This document shows, piece by piece, positions 19,328 to 26,728 of a stretch of DNA of 64,000 nt (positions within the stretch are counted from its first letter, which is position 1; every line of letters begins with the position of its first letter). The notes beneath the pieces are model-generated. The model searched no databases. It was not told the DNA's origin and worked only from the letters and a program-made list of their open reading frames with translations. The translations under genes and the position numbers were made by a program. The DNA comes from Alcaligenaceae bacterium (GTDB lineage Bacteria > Pseudomonadota > Gammaproteobacteria > Burkholderiales > Burkholderiaceae_B). The stretch is from the NCBI GenBank assembly GCA_013416395.1, contig JACCEP010000002.1:186001-250000 (forward strand), written 5' to 3'.

Positions 19328-20527
19328 ATGACTCGTATCGTCCTGTTTGAAAACATCCACCCCAGCGCCAAAGAAGTCTTCAACGCCGCCGGTTTTGACG
19401 ACGTCGTAACGCATGCTTCTGCATTGTCTCCCGAGCAATTGCGTGAAGCGGTACGCGGCGCACATGTGTTGGGTATTCGTTCCCGCACGCAGCTTGACGC
19501 GGGCGTGCTCGCCGAAGCCGCTGACTTGCGTGTTGTAGGGTGTTTCTGCATCGGGACCAATCAGGTCGATCTTGAATCCGCCATGTTGCGTGGCGTGCCG
19601 GTTTTTAATGCGCCATTTTCCAATACCCGTTCGGTTGCCGAATTGGTGCTGGGTGAAGCTATTTTGCTGTTGCGCCGCATTCCTGAAAAAAACGACCGTG
19701 TCCATCAGGGCTTCTGGGACAAAACTGCAGACGGTGCCTTCGAAGCGCGCGGTAAAACCTTGGGTATCATCGGGTACGGCAATATTGGTTCACAAGTGGG
19801 CACACTCGCCGAAGCCGCGGGCATGCGCGTTATTTTTCATGACGTCGAAGCCAAACTGCCCCTGGGCAACGCACGTGCCACAACCTCACTCAAAAAATTC
19901 CTGGCTCAGTCCGATGTAGTGACGCTGCATGTGCCGGGTGGTAAAGCCACTGAAAACATCATGGATGCAGAAGCCATCGCCTCCATGAAGAAAGGCGCCA
20001 TCCTTATCAACGCCTCGCGAGGTTCGGTGGTCGACATTGATGCACTCAATAACGCGCTAGATTCCGGCCACCTGTCAGGCGCCGCCATAGACGTGTTCCC
20101 CGTCGAACCCAAAAGCCGTGACGAAGCCCTTAAAAGCCCATTAATCGGCAAGCGCAACGTCATCCTTACCCCGCACATTGGCGGCAGCACGCAAGAGTCG
20201 CAAGAAAACATCGGCCGCGAAGTCGCCGAAAAGCTTTGCCATTTTCTGCTCAGCGGCACCACGAAAGGCGCTGTCAACTTCCCCGAAATCTCATACCAGC
20301 CCACCATGGGAACCGCCCGTATCCTGCACGTTCACCGCAACCTGCCAGGCGCCATGGGTACCCTCAGCAACCTGATGGCCGAGCACGGGCTCAATATTCT
20401 CAGCCAGCAACTGCAGACCAAAGGCCAGATCGGTTACGTCATCTCCGACGTCGAAGGCAAGGTTGACGACACCGTTGTCTCCGTGCTTAGAGCGCACCCG
20501 ATCACCGTGCGTTGCAATATCGTTTAA
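19328..20527 (+). CDS. serA: D-3-phosphoglycerate dehydrogenase
   Basis: First step of serine synthesis, oxidising 3-phosphoglycerate with NAD. The sequence tracks E. coli SerA closely: RSRTQLDAGVL, GCFCIGTNQVDL, NAPFSNTRSVAELVLGE, the NAD site LGIIGYGNIGSQVG, NASRGSVVDI, TPHIGGSTQESQENIG, and a C-terminal ACT domain (LHVHRNLPGAMGTLSNLM) that would bind serine for feedback inhibition. The start ATG 19328 is used instead of an upstream TTG at 19307. 399 aa is close to the 410 aa of the E. coli enzyme. Confidence 0.95.
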   Translation: MTRIVLFENIHPSAKEVFNAAGFDDVVTHASALSPEQLREAVRGAHVLGIRSRTQLDAGVLAEAADLRVVGCFCIGTNQVDLESAMLRGVPVFNAPFSNTRSVAELVLGEAILLLRRIPEKNDRVHQGFWDKTADGAFEARGKTLGIIGYGNIGSQVGTLAEAAGMRVIFHDVEAKLPLGNARATTSLKKFLAQSDVVTLHVPGGKATENIMDAEAIASMKKGAILINASRGSVVDIDALNNALDSGHLSGAAIDVFPVEPKSRDEALKSPLIGKRNVILTPHIGGSTQESQENIGREVAEKLCHFLLSGTTKGAVNFPEISYQPTMGTARILHVHRNLPGAMGTLSNLMAEHGLNILSQQLQTKGQIGYVISDVEGKVDDTVVSVLRAHPITVRCNIV

Positions 20528-20533
20528 TCTGGC

Positions 20534-20553
20534 GAGCGGCAAATATGCCGCTC
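20534..20553 (+). terminator. Hairpin after serA
   Basis: GAGCGGCA-AATA-TGCCGCTC is a perfect 8-bp stem seven bases after the serA stop, followed by CGTTAGCTTTG. It is a plausible terminator with a weak T-run. The interval 20528-21488 contains no gene I can support; it holds this hairpin and the three repeat features listed next. Confidence 0.5.
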
Positions 20554-20883
20554 CGTTAGCTTTGTAGGTTCATGCTCAACAAGGTACTGGCGTCGCAGTA
20601 GCGGCGTCACAACTTGATTGTTGTGGGCCTACAGAAGCCAGCGGCGCGAGTGCCCCGTAAAAATCGTACGATCGGGCACCTGCCGCAACGAGTCTGCTAC
20701 GCGCATCTTAAAAAGCCAATTGCGGTTACCCAGTAAAGAAGTCGCGCCTGCGCCTAAGTACAAGCGCTCCAGGCCCGACCTGCTTCTGTTGTCAGGCAGA
20801 AGGGTGCTCATGAAAAAGATCATGCAACAGTCCGCAACACAGCCATAAATATCGTCCGACATCGACTTGACTCGACTCGCAAG

Positions 20884-20914
20884 CACCAACACCAACACCA
20901 ACACCAACACCAAC
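20884..20914. repeat. Hexanucleotide repeat (CACCAA)5
   Basis: Five perfect tandem copies of CACCAA plus one base. Such short tandem arrays can change length by slippage. On the minus strand it reads as a Leu-Val run inside an open frame with no recognisable protein features, so I treat it as non-coding. Confidence 0.85.
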
Positions 20915-20987
20915 CTGGCCTCGTCGCTGACGCTGAGCATAGCGAAGATCACCACATACTAAGCAATAAGAATCTGCAAAGCGCCGC

Positions 20988-21183
20988 GGGCCAGTGCCCT
21001 GAGCGCCATTTGAGCGTGCCGTCAGGAAGGTCTTGGATCAGGGGCCTGAGAGGGCGTGCTGTCTGAGTTCAAAACAGTCCGGGGGACTGTTTTGGACGAG
21101 TTCACGCCCGTCCCCTGAGACAGGGCCTTCCTGACGGGTAGCCCCGCAGGGGCCGCGCGATTTGGCGCTCAGGGCACTGGCCC
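20988..21183. repeat. 196-bp nested palindrome
   Basis: The outer arms are perfect 21-bp inverted copies (20988-21008 and 21163-21183). Moving inward: CCGTCAGGAAGG/CCTTCCTGACGG (21019-21030, 21126-21137), TCAGGGG/CCCCTGA (21038-21044, 21112-21118), GGGCGTG/CACGCCC (21052-21058, 21103-21109), and a central AAAACAGTCC-GGG-GGACTGTTTT (21071-21093). All five pairs are in nested order, so the whole can fold as one long hairpin or cruciform. A side hairpin GCCCC-GCA-GGGGC is at 21141-21153. It resembles a REP/MITE-like element or structured RNA; no coding capacity. Confidence 0.85.
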
Positions 21184-21385
21184 GAGGCGCGACTTAAGAA
21201 ACCAACCGCTGCAGGCGCCCAGCAAAGACCCTACGATTTAATGCACAGGGCACAGGCACTGGCACTGGCACTGGCCCGCGGCGCGACTTAAGAAACCAAC
21301 CGCTGCGGCTCTGCAAAGAGCACACGATTTAATGCACAGGGAACAGGGCACAGGCACTGGCCCAGTGCGCGACTTAAGAAACCAA
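21174..21385. repeat. Two-and-a-half ~90-bp direct repeats
   Basis: Units start at 21174, 21268 and 21354 with GCACTGGCCC, each followed within ten bases by GCGCGACTTAAGAAACCAA. The first two continue with CCGCTGC, a variable part, then ACGATTTAATGCACAGGG; the third is cut off after ACCAA. GGCACT hexamers are duplicated between units (21255-21272). The first unit begins inside the right arm of the nested palindrome, so the two structures are joined. Confidence 0.8.
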
Positions 21386-21488
21386 ATATGGCATCCTCGC
21401 AAGACAGAGCGCCCACAAAAAAAGCGCTACCAAAAGGCAGCACCATAAAACCTCATCATCAAACCCTCAGCCGGCCGAAAAACCAACC

Positions 21489-21941
21489 CTACTTGGTAAC
21501 CTCACGCCGAGCCTCAAAAACCACAGGCACCTCAAACGGTGCTGGCGCAACCAACACATCAGCCAGCGTAAACCCATCAAGATGCTGCAAGAACGCCACC
21601 AGAGCCCCGTCAAGAATCGACCGCACCCCACAGCGCCCCGTCAGACTGCACTGGTTTGCATCCGTATAACACTCAACCAGTGCAAGATCATTTTCAGTGT
21701 CGCGCACCACCGCACCCAGATTAATTTGCTCAGCGGGCATGGCAAGCCGCATACCGCCATTCTTGCCCCGCACCGTTTCCAGCCAACCCCGCTGAGCCAA
21801 CCTATGCGTAATCTTCATCAAATGCGGCTCTGAAATACCATAAGCCCGTGCAATCTCGGCAATGGTACACAGCCGGTCGGGGCGCTCGCCCACATACATG
21901 AGCAGGCGCATTGCATAATCCGTCATCATGGTCAGCCGCAT
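21489..21941 (-). CDS. nsrR: Rrf2-family nitric-oxide-sensing repressor NsrR
   Basis: Iron-sulfur repressor whose cluster is destroyed by NO, releasing NO-detoxification genes. The N-terminal winged helix (MTDYAMRLLMYVGERPD, then IAEIARAYGISEPHLMKI) and the three cluster cysteines in ECYTDANQCSLTGRC (C-x6-C-x5-C spacing as in E. coli NsrR) are intact. I start at ATG 21941 (MRLTMMTDYAM); a longer frame overlaps nnrS. 150 aa is typical. It is the last gene of a globin-nnrS-nsrR unit, implying autoregulation from the operator at 23661. Confidence 0.88.
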   Translation of the reverse strand: MRLTMMTDYAMRLLMYVGERPDRLCTIAEIARAYGISEPHLMKITHRLAQRGWLETVRGKNGGMRLAMPAEQINLGAVVRDTENDLALVECYTDANQCSLTGRCGVRSILDGALVAFLQHLDGFTLADVLVAPAPFEVPVVFEARREVTK

Positions 21942-21972
21942 ATTGACACCTTTGAAAGCTGCATAATTGCTA

Positions 21973-23199
21973 CTACTTGGCCGCCTTGGCCTTGAGCACC
22001 GCATCAGGCCGCGGGCGGATCAACATGGGCACAAACCGCCACAAATAAAGACCCATGCATACGATCCAGCATGCGGCAGAAGCATGCAACAGCATCAGCG
22101 TGACGCCTGATGGCCACAAAGCAGCAAGGCGCAGCGCCACGGCAGCAATCATCAGGTAATAACTGAGCAGCATGCTGGCATCAAGCGCCAACGGCCTGCC
22201 AAGATGGCCCAACGCCGTGCGTGTAAGCATACCGATAATCAGGATGCAGAACCCGCCCATGCCGATAATATGTACATGCGTTGCGCTTCGGCCCAACGGG
22301 CTACTGGCACCAATACCTGCCATGTGTGCTGCCGCACATACCAGACCGATACCGATCATTGCGTAGCCCAGGTACAGAATCCATAACATAGGCTTGTGCA
22401 GCACTGAAAACGGCTTCCAGTGAGCAAGCTGCCACAGACTGATCAAACCCGTAATAGCAAGCGAAAGTGCCATGGCCCAGCTCAGGCCCACCAAACTAAA
22501 CACAATAGCCGCCACACCAAAGCCCAGTTGGTATTTGCCGCTGCCAACCAGCATGGGCAGCTTCAGCTCAGGCACCATACGCATGGAGAAAAATGGAATG
22601 ACCCGGCGTGCAATCAACAGGGCGACCACTGCCATGGCGATCAAGCCTTGATTAAAGTGCTCGATGAGAAGAACGTAATCGCCGTTTTTTGCTGCCAAAA
22701 GATACAGCACATTGGCCACGCCCAGCCCCAGAACCAGCAGCGGCAGGCCATAGTTGCGACGGCTTTTGCCTTTGATGACCACCCTAAGCAGGCTGAGCGC
22801 ACTGATAAGGAAAAATGCAGACTCACTGATCACACCCACGGTGAAGGCCGTATCGCCGCCAGTCAGGTAGGCAATGCGTGCGATCAGCCAAAGAATGCAC
22901 ACCAGACCCAGCGGGGCGCCTTTCAGCGGGTTGAAACCCGTCCAGGTTGCACTGGCAGTAAGCAAGAAGCCCAGTGCAATCGTAACGATAAAGCCCCAAA
23001 GCATCTCGTGGGCGTGCCACGCAACGCCCCACATTGGCGCAGGGATGAGTTGTGGCGCGAAAATCCAGATAGCGATGGAAACGAGCGCCCAGACAACACC
23101 CGCAATATAAAGGGGGCGAAAACCGAGGCTGAGGAAGGTGGTCAGGTCGGGCCGCGCCACACCAGCTTGGCGCTCCTGGGGGTGGATGAGTTCAGCCAT
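21973..23199 (-). CDS. nnrS: NnrS family haem-copper membrane protein
   Basis: A 408-aa polytopic inner-membrane protein with about twelve hydrophobic helices. Family features: FRPLYIAGVVWAL near the N-terminus, GVAWHAHEMLWGF with its conserved histidine, GRSATHVHIIGMGGFCILI, and MLTRTALGHLGRPL. NnrS proteins protect against nitrosative stress in other bacteria. The start overlaps the globin stop by eight bases, so the genes are coupled. The position between a globin and nsrR supports an NO-response role. Confidence 0.92.
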   Translation of the reverse strand: MAELIHPQERQAGVARPDLTTFLSLGFRPLYIAGVVWALVSIAIWIFAPQLIPAPMWGVAWHAHEMLWGFIVTIALGFLLTASATWTGFNPLKGAPLGLVCILWLIARIAYLTGGDTAFTVGVISESAFFLISALSLLRVVIKGKSRRNYGLPLLVLGLGVANVLYLLAAKNGDYVLLIEHFNQGLIAMAVVALLIARRVIPFFSMRMVPELKLPMLVGSGKYQLGFGVAAIVFSLVGLSWAMALSLAITGLISLWQLAHWKPFSVLHKPMLWILYLGYAMIGIGLVCAAAHMAGIGASSPLGRSATHVHIIGMGGFCILIIGMLTRTALGHLGRPLALDASMLLSYYLMIAAVALRLAALWPSGVTLMLLHASAACWIVCMGLYLWRFVPMLIRPRPDAVLKAKAAK

Positions 23200-23596
23200 T
23201 ATGAAGATCCTTGGGCATGCTGTCGGGGTTGTTATTCATTTGATAGCCAAACCACAGGCTGCGGGCAATACGATGCGCGGCCTCTTCGGCGCGCTCGGCA
23301 AACAGCCGATTTGGCAAGGTTTCTGTGGTGTCATGAAAAAGCTGAAGCCAGCGTACAAACATGTCGGCGTCGAGGCCGGGCAAGGCTACATGCTTGGGCA
23401 TGGGGGCACCGCTATACGTGCCACTGCCGATCAGTACCGACGACCAGAACCGCACCATGATTGTCAGGTGAGTGTCCCAGTCGTGGATGGCGTCGTTGAA
23501 AACAGGGCCTATGAGGGGGTCAGCGCGAACTTTGTCGTAGAACGAGTAAACAAGCGTAGTGATTTCTGCTTCGGTGCAGAGTTCGGATCGGGACAT
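23192..23596 (-). CDS. Group III truncated haemoglobin
   Basis: A 134-aa globin of the 2-on-2 type. VYSFYDKVRADPLIGPVF is the A/B helix signature, followed by HLTIMVRFWSSVLIGSGTY with the conserved B/E region and FVRWLQLFHDT with the proximal histidine. It is likely to bind O2 and NO, and its place at the head of an nnrS-nsrR unit behind an NsrR operator suggests NO dioxygenation or scavenging. First gene of the unit. Confidence 0.9.
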   Translation of the reverse strand: MSRSELCTEAEITTLVYSFYDKVRADPLIGPVFNDAIHDWDTHLTIMVRFWSSVLIGSGTYSGAPMPKHVALPGLDADMFVRWLQLFHDTTETLPNRLFAERAEEAAHRIARSLWFGYQMNNNPDSMPKDLHNG

Positions 23597-23636
23597 CGAG
23601 AAGCTTCCGGGTAGCCTAGAAATAGTGGGGATAAGA

Positions 23637-23652
23637 TGTTTTCGAGTGAAAA
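23637..23652. promoter_or_regulatory. Inverted repeat between NsrR box and globin gene
   Basis: GTTTTC-GAGT-GAAAAC is a perfect 6-4-6 inverted repeat located between the NsrR operator and the globin start codon. It overlaps an AAGATGTTTTC stretch that looks like a second NsrR half-site. Could be an additional regulatory element or chance. Confidence 0.35.
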
Positions 23653-23660
23653 CGGCTTTA

Positions 23661-23683
23661 AAGATTCATTTTATATATATCTT
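23661..23683. promoter_or_regulatory. NsrR operator
   Basis: AAGATTCATTT-T-ATATATATCTT has the 11-1-11 layout of the known NsrR consensus AAGATGYATTT-N-AAATRCATCTT and keeps both AAGAT and ATCTT ends. It lies 65 bp upstream of the globin start and about 120 bp upstream of the divergent phosphatase-like gene, so it could control either or both. Confidence 0.8.
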
Positions 23684-23803
23684 ATAGAAAGCTGTCTTCA
23701 CCGTCAATGGTAGCCTGTCAGAAATACGCATGAAAGCAGAGCTTGCGTCGCCCAGTTGGCCGTCATACTATTTTCTTTTTATTCCACCAAGCAGGAGTAC
23801 GCC

Positions 23804-24160
23804 ATGTCTGTAGCCATCAGGGCGCTGACCGATACCTTTGCAGTCGCCCCGCAATTAGGGCCAGACGATATGCCCGACGTCGCCAATGCAGGTTTCAGAA
23901 GCGTAATTATTAATCGGCCCGACCTTGAAGGCGGGCCCGATCAGCCGCTGTCAGCTGACGTGATAAAGGCCGCGCAGGCCGCAGGCCTGCAAATTGAGTA
24001 CCAGCCTGTTGTAAGCGGCGCCATGACGTATGATGATGTCGAGTGCTTTGCCAAGTTGCTCAAGCAGCTTCCCGAGCCTGTGCTGGCGTATTGCCGTTCG
24101 GGAGCACGCTGCACTGCGTTGTTTGAAGCCGCGCGGCAAATCAATGCAAACAAGTCATAA
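23804..24160 (+). CDS. TIGR01244 family phosphatase/sulfurtransferase-like protein
   Basis: A 118-aa protein of the family often fused to, or located next to, the metallo-beta-lactamase Blh/ETHE1-like proteins. The protein-tyrosine-phosphatase-like loop AYCRSGARCTALFEAA supplies the catalytic cysteine. The N-terminal half contains GFRSVIINRPDLEGGPDQP, a family signature. The start ATG 23804 follows GCAGGAG. The NsrR operator lies between this gene and the divergent globin, so a role in the same stress response is possible but unproven. Confidence 0.8.
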   Translation: MSVAIRALTDTFAVAPQLGPDDMPDVANAGFRSVIINRPDLEGGPDQPLSADVIKAAQAAGLQIEYQPVVSGAMTYDDVECFAKLLKQLPEPVLAYCRSGARCTALFEAARQINANKS

Positions 24161-24172
24161 TAAGCAAATTGT

Positions 24173-24186
24173 CTGATGCATATCAG
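24173..24186. promoter_or_regulatory. FNR/CRP-type palindrome upstream of the universal stress gene
   Basis: CTGAT-GCAT-ATCAG has the 5-4-5 layout of an FNR/Dnr box (TTGAT-N4-ATCAA) with one symmetrical change in each arm. It is centred 86 bp before the uspA-like start codon. A further partial site TTGAC-GTTA-ATCTT is at 24221-24234. Confidence 0.5.
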
Positions 24187-24265
24187 CACAGGTGTATATA
24201 CCAAGTGTTATTAATTACACTTGACGTTAATCTTTGGGGCCAAGCAACAAATGGGGACTACAAGC

Positions 24266-24727
24266 ATGTTCAAAAGAATTTTAATTCCGACTGATGGTTC
24301 TGCACTGTCGGCACAAGCAGCTAACAAAGGCGTCTCCTTCGCCCGTGAAACGGGCGCCGAAGTCGTGGCTGTGTACGTTACCCAACCGTTCGCCGCAACG
24401 GTCGGTTTCGATGGCATGGCAGCCGCCTACGCCATTACGGACGAAGACTACGACAAAACGGCCCAGCAACAGGCGCAAAAATACCTCCAATCAGTGCTTG
24501 ATCGGGCTGAGACGGCAGGCGTCAAGGCCACAGGCAAGGCCGTGTCCAACTTTAACGTCGCAGATGGCATTGTGCAGACAGCCACCGAAGAAGATTGCGA
24601 TCTGATCTTTATCGGCAGTCACGGTCGCAGCGGTCTTTCGCGTTTGCTATTGGGCAGTGTCACCATTAAGGTGCTCAGCCTGGCCAAGACGGCGGTACTG
24701 GTTTACCGGGTTAAAGAGTCCTCCTGA
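24266..24727 (+). CDS. Universal stress protein (UspA family)
   Basis: A 153-aa cytoplasmic single Usp domain. It begins FKRILIPTDGS and ends with the nucleotide-binding signature GSHGRSGLSRLLLGSVT, so it is probably of the ATP-binding type. ATG 24266 follows GGGGAC. FNR-like sequences upstream suggest induction at low oxygen, in keeping with the neighbouring NO and formate genes. It ends in a strong bidirectional terminator. Confidence 0.92.
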   Translation: MFKRILIPTDGSALSAQAANKGVSFARETGAEVVAVYVTQPFAATVGFDGMAAAYAITDEDYDKTAQQQAQKYLQSVLDRAETAGVKATGKAVSNFNVADGIVQTATEEDCDLIFIGSHGRSGLSRLLLGSVTIKVLSLAKTAVLVYRVKESS

Positions 24728-24742
24728 TCGGGCACTAACCCG

Positions 24743-24786
24743 CTGCAAAAAAAGCCACCGTGTTAATCGGTGGCTTTTTTTTGCAG
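24743..24786. terminator. Strong bidirectional terminator
   Basis: CTGCAAAAAAAGCCACCG and CGGTGGCTTTTTTTTGCAG are nearly perfect inverted copies around TGTTAAT. GC-rich core stem, long A run before and T run after, so it can work for the stress gene on the plus strand and for the transporter operon on the minus strand. Confidence 0.9.
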
Positions 24787-24860
24787 GCTTGCTGCGTGTC
24801 AGGCAGTGCTGGCCCCGCCGGGCCCAAGCCCCGCAAGAGGCCAGCCCGGCGTTATGCGGC

Positions 24861-24983
24861 TTATTGAAATAACGCCGTTGCCTTGAGCATGGTTTCCCAG
24901 ATGCCCCAGACCAGAGGCACGCCTACATAAAGCCAGAATACTGCGACCAATGCAGGCGGGCTTGTCTTTGCTTGTGTTGTCAT
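24861..24983 (-). CDS. Small MFS-transporter-associated membrane protein (40 aa)
   Basis: A 40-residue frame, MTTQAKTSPPALVAVFWLYV then GVPLVWGIWETMLKATALFQ, with one transmembrane helix. It starts 12 bases after the stop of the OFA transporter and has a GGAG ribosome-binding sequence. The composition and position match the short 'MFS transporter small subunit' proteins recognised next to OFA-family transporters. It is too short for usual gene-length cut-offs. I infer that it binds the transporter; the function is not established from this sequence. Confidence 0.8.
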   Translation of the reverse strand: MTTQAKTSPPALVAVFWLYVGVPLVWGIWETMLKATALFQ

Positions 24984-24995
24984 GAATATGCTCCT

Positions 24996-26390
24996 TTATT
25001 CGGCGGCCAGGACGGGCTTGAGGCTGGGTTGTTCTTCGCCCATGTGATGGTGGGCGGCTACCGGGCGTACCATCATGTTGCAGAGAAACCCGATAATCAG
25101 TAGCCCGGCCATGATATACATAGTGGTGGTATAGGCTTGTGCGGGCGGTACCCCACTATCTACTTGATATTGGCGAATGTAATTTACCAGCACCGGGCCA
25201 AAAACACCTGCTGCCGACCATGCTGTCAGCAGACGGCCGTGGATGCCGCCTACAAAACGGGTGCCAAACAGGTCGGCCAAGTAGGCCGGCACGGTCGAAA
25301 ACCCGCCGCCGTACATCGATATGATGATGGCGTAGAACAGCACAAATAGCGCCACGTTACCTGCCGAGCCCATGCCGGGCACCATGAAGTAAAGCGCCGC
25401 GCCCAAGACGAAAAAAATGTAATAGGTGTTTTTGCGGCCCACGTAGTCAGAAACGGATGCCCAGAAAAACCGCCCCAGCATGTTGGCCAATGACAGCACA
25501 CCCACAAAGCCTGCGGCTGCAGCCGGCGTAATGCCGCCCTTAAAGCTCTCCTGAATCATGACTGAGGCCTGACCCAACACGCCTATGCCAGCGGTTACGT
25601 TCAGGCATAGTGCCCACCAGATCAGCCAGAACTGAGGTGTTCTCAGGGCCTGGTCAATATGTACATGATTGCGCGTGATCATTGCATTCTGCGTGACGGG
25701 CGGCGTCCAGCCTTCGGGCTTCCAGTTAGCGGCAGGAATGCGCACGGCCAGTGAACCGATGGTCATGGAAATAAAATACAGCACGCCCATGACGACGAAG
25801 GTTTGGGCCACGCCTACCGATGTGGACGACTGAAAATGGTTCATCATGGCGACCGACAGGGGCGAGGCGATAAATGCCCCGCCTCCAAACCCCATGATCG
25901 CCATACCCGTTGCCATGCCTCGTCGGTCAGGAAACCATTTGATCAGCGTAGAAACAGGCGATACATAGCCTATGCCCAGGCCTATACCTCCCAGCACACC
26001 GTACCCTAGATAAACCAGCCATATCTGATGTAATGAAATGCCGACTGCCGAGACCAGAAAGCCGCCGCCGAAGCAGCATGCGGCCACAAACATGGCCTTG
26101 CGCGGTCCGACCTCCTCCAGCCACTTGCCGGCAAATGCCGCAGACAGCCCGAGAAAAACGATAGCAATGCTGAAGATCCAGCCCAGTGTCGGCAAATCCC
26201 AGTCGCTCGGCGCAGACTCCGAGATACCGACAAGGCGTGTCATGGGGCCATTGAATACTGAAAATGCGTAGGCCTGGCCAATGCATAGGTGTACAGCGAG
26301 TGCAGCGGGCGGGATCATCCATCGGTTAAAGCCAGGCGGCGCGGTAATGCGTTCCTTGCTGAAAAAGCCTGCTGTGCGATCTGTGCTCAT
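24996..26390 (-). CDS. OFA-family MFS transporter (oxalate/formate antiporter-like)
   Basis: A 464-aa, twelve-helix major facilitator protein. Typical of the OFA family are the N-terminal RWMIPPAALAVHLCIGQAYAF (given here in part), FSVFNGPMTR, GWIFSIAIVFLG, GGIGLGIGYVSPVSTLIKWF and PDRRGMATGMAIMGFGGGA. It is downstream of the formate dehydrogenase genes on the same strand, so formate or oxalate is a reasonable substrate guess. The small protein that follows it probably belongs to the same transport unit. Confidence 0.88.
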   Translation of the reverse strand: MSTDRTAGFFSKERITAPPGFNRWMIPPAALAVHLCIGQAYAFSVFNGPMTRLVGISESAPSDWDLPTLGWIFSIAIVFLGLSAAFAGKWLEEVGPRKAMFVAACCFGGGFLVSAVGISLHQIWLVYLGYGVLGGIGLGIGYVSPVSTLIKWFPDRRGMATGMAIMGFGGGAFIASPLSVAMMNHFQSSTSVGVAQTFVVMGVLYFISMTIGSLAVRIPAANWKPEGWTPPVTQNAMITRNHVHIDQALRTPQFWLIWWALCLNVTAGIGVLGQASVMIQESFKGGITPAAAAGFVGVLSLANMLGRFFWASVSDYVGRKNTYYIFFVLGAALYFMVPGMGSAGNVALFVLFYAIIISMYGGGFSTVPAYLADLFGTRFVGGIHGRLLTAWSAAGVFGPVLVNYIRQYQVDSGVPPAQAYTTTMYIMAGLLIIGFLCNMMVRPVAAHHHMGEEQPSLKPVLAAE

Positions 26391-26464
26391 GTTGTCTCCT
26401 TGTTGCTGAGGGGGCAGCGTTTATTAATACAGAGTGCAGAAAAAGTGGTGGTACAACTAAAAAC

Positions 26465-26728
26465 TCAGTGGGTTGAAGTTTGTTTGGGGGTTAATCTCTC
26501 CCTGTTCTTGAGCAGTGACTCGAGTACGATTGCGTCCAGGCCCGCCTCATCTGACTGGCCGTCAGGTCTGGCCTTGATGAACGCCAACATGGCAATGCGC
26601 ATGCGTGGTTCCCAGAATTTGTGAATATGATTGGCGATGCCTTCAATGGCTTCGTCATGGCGGGGCATTGCTTCGAAGAATGCCCCGATGCGATTGGCCA
26701 GACGGATAAGATGGTCGATATTGTTCAT
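26465..26728 (-). CDS. fdsD: Formate dehydrogenase delta subunit
   Basis: An 87-aa FdsD-family protein (IDHLIRLANRIGAFFEAMP, then IANHIHKFWEPRMR, LDAIVLESL). The HIHKFWEPRMR motif is characteristic. FdsD is needed for, or stabilises, the soluble NAD-dependent molybdenum formate dehydrogenase. Its start overlaps the fdhD stop by four bases, and it closes the fds operon before the transporter. Confidence 0.93.
   Translation of the reverse strand: MNNIDHLIRLANRIGAFFEAMPRHDEAIEGIANHIHKFWEPRMRIAMLAFIKARPDGQSDEAGLDAIVLESLLKNRERLTPKQTSTH

Noticed and set aside
20629-20955. Minus-strand open frame with a Leu-Val run
   Set aside because: The run is just the CACCAA hexamer repeat read backwards; the rest resembles no protein.
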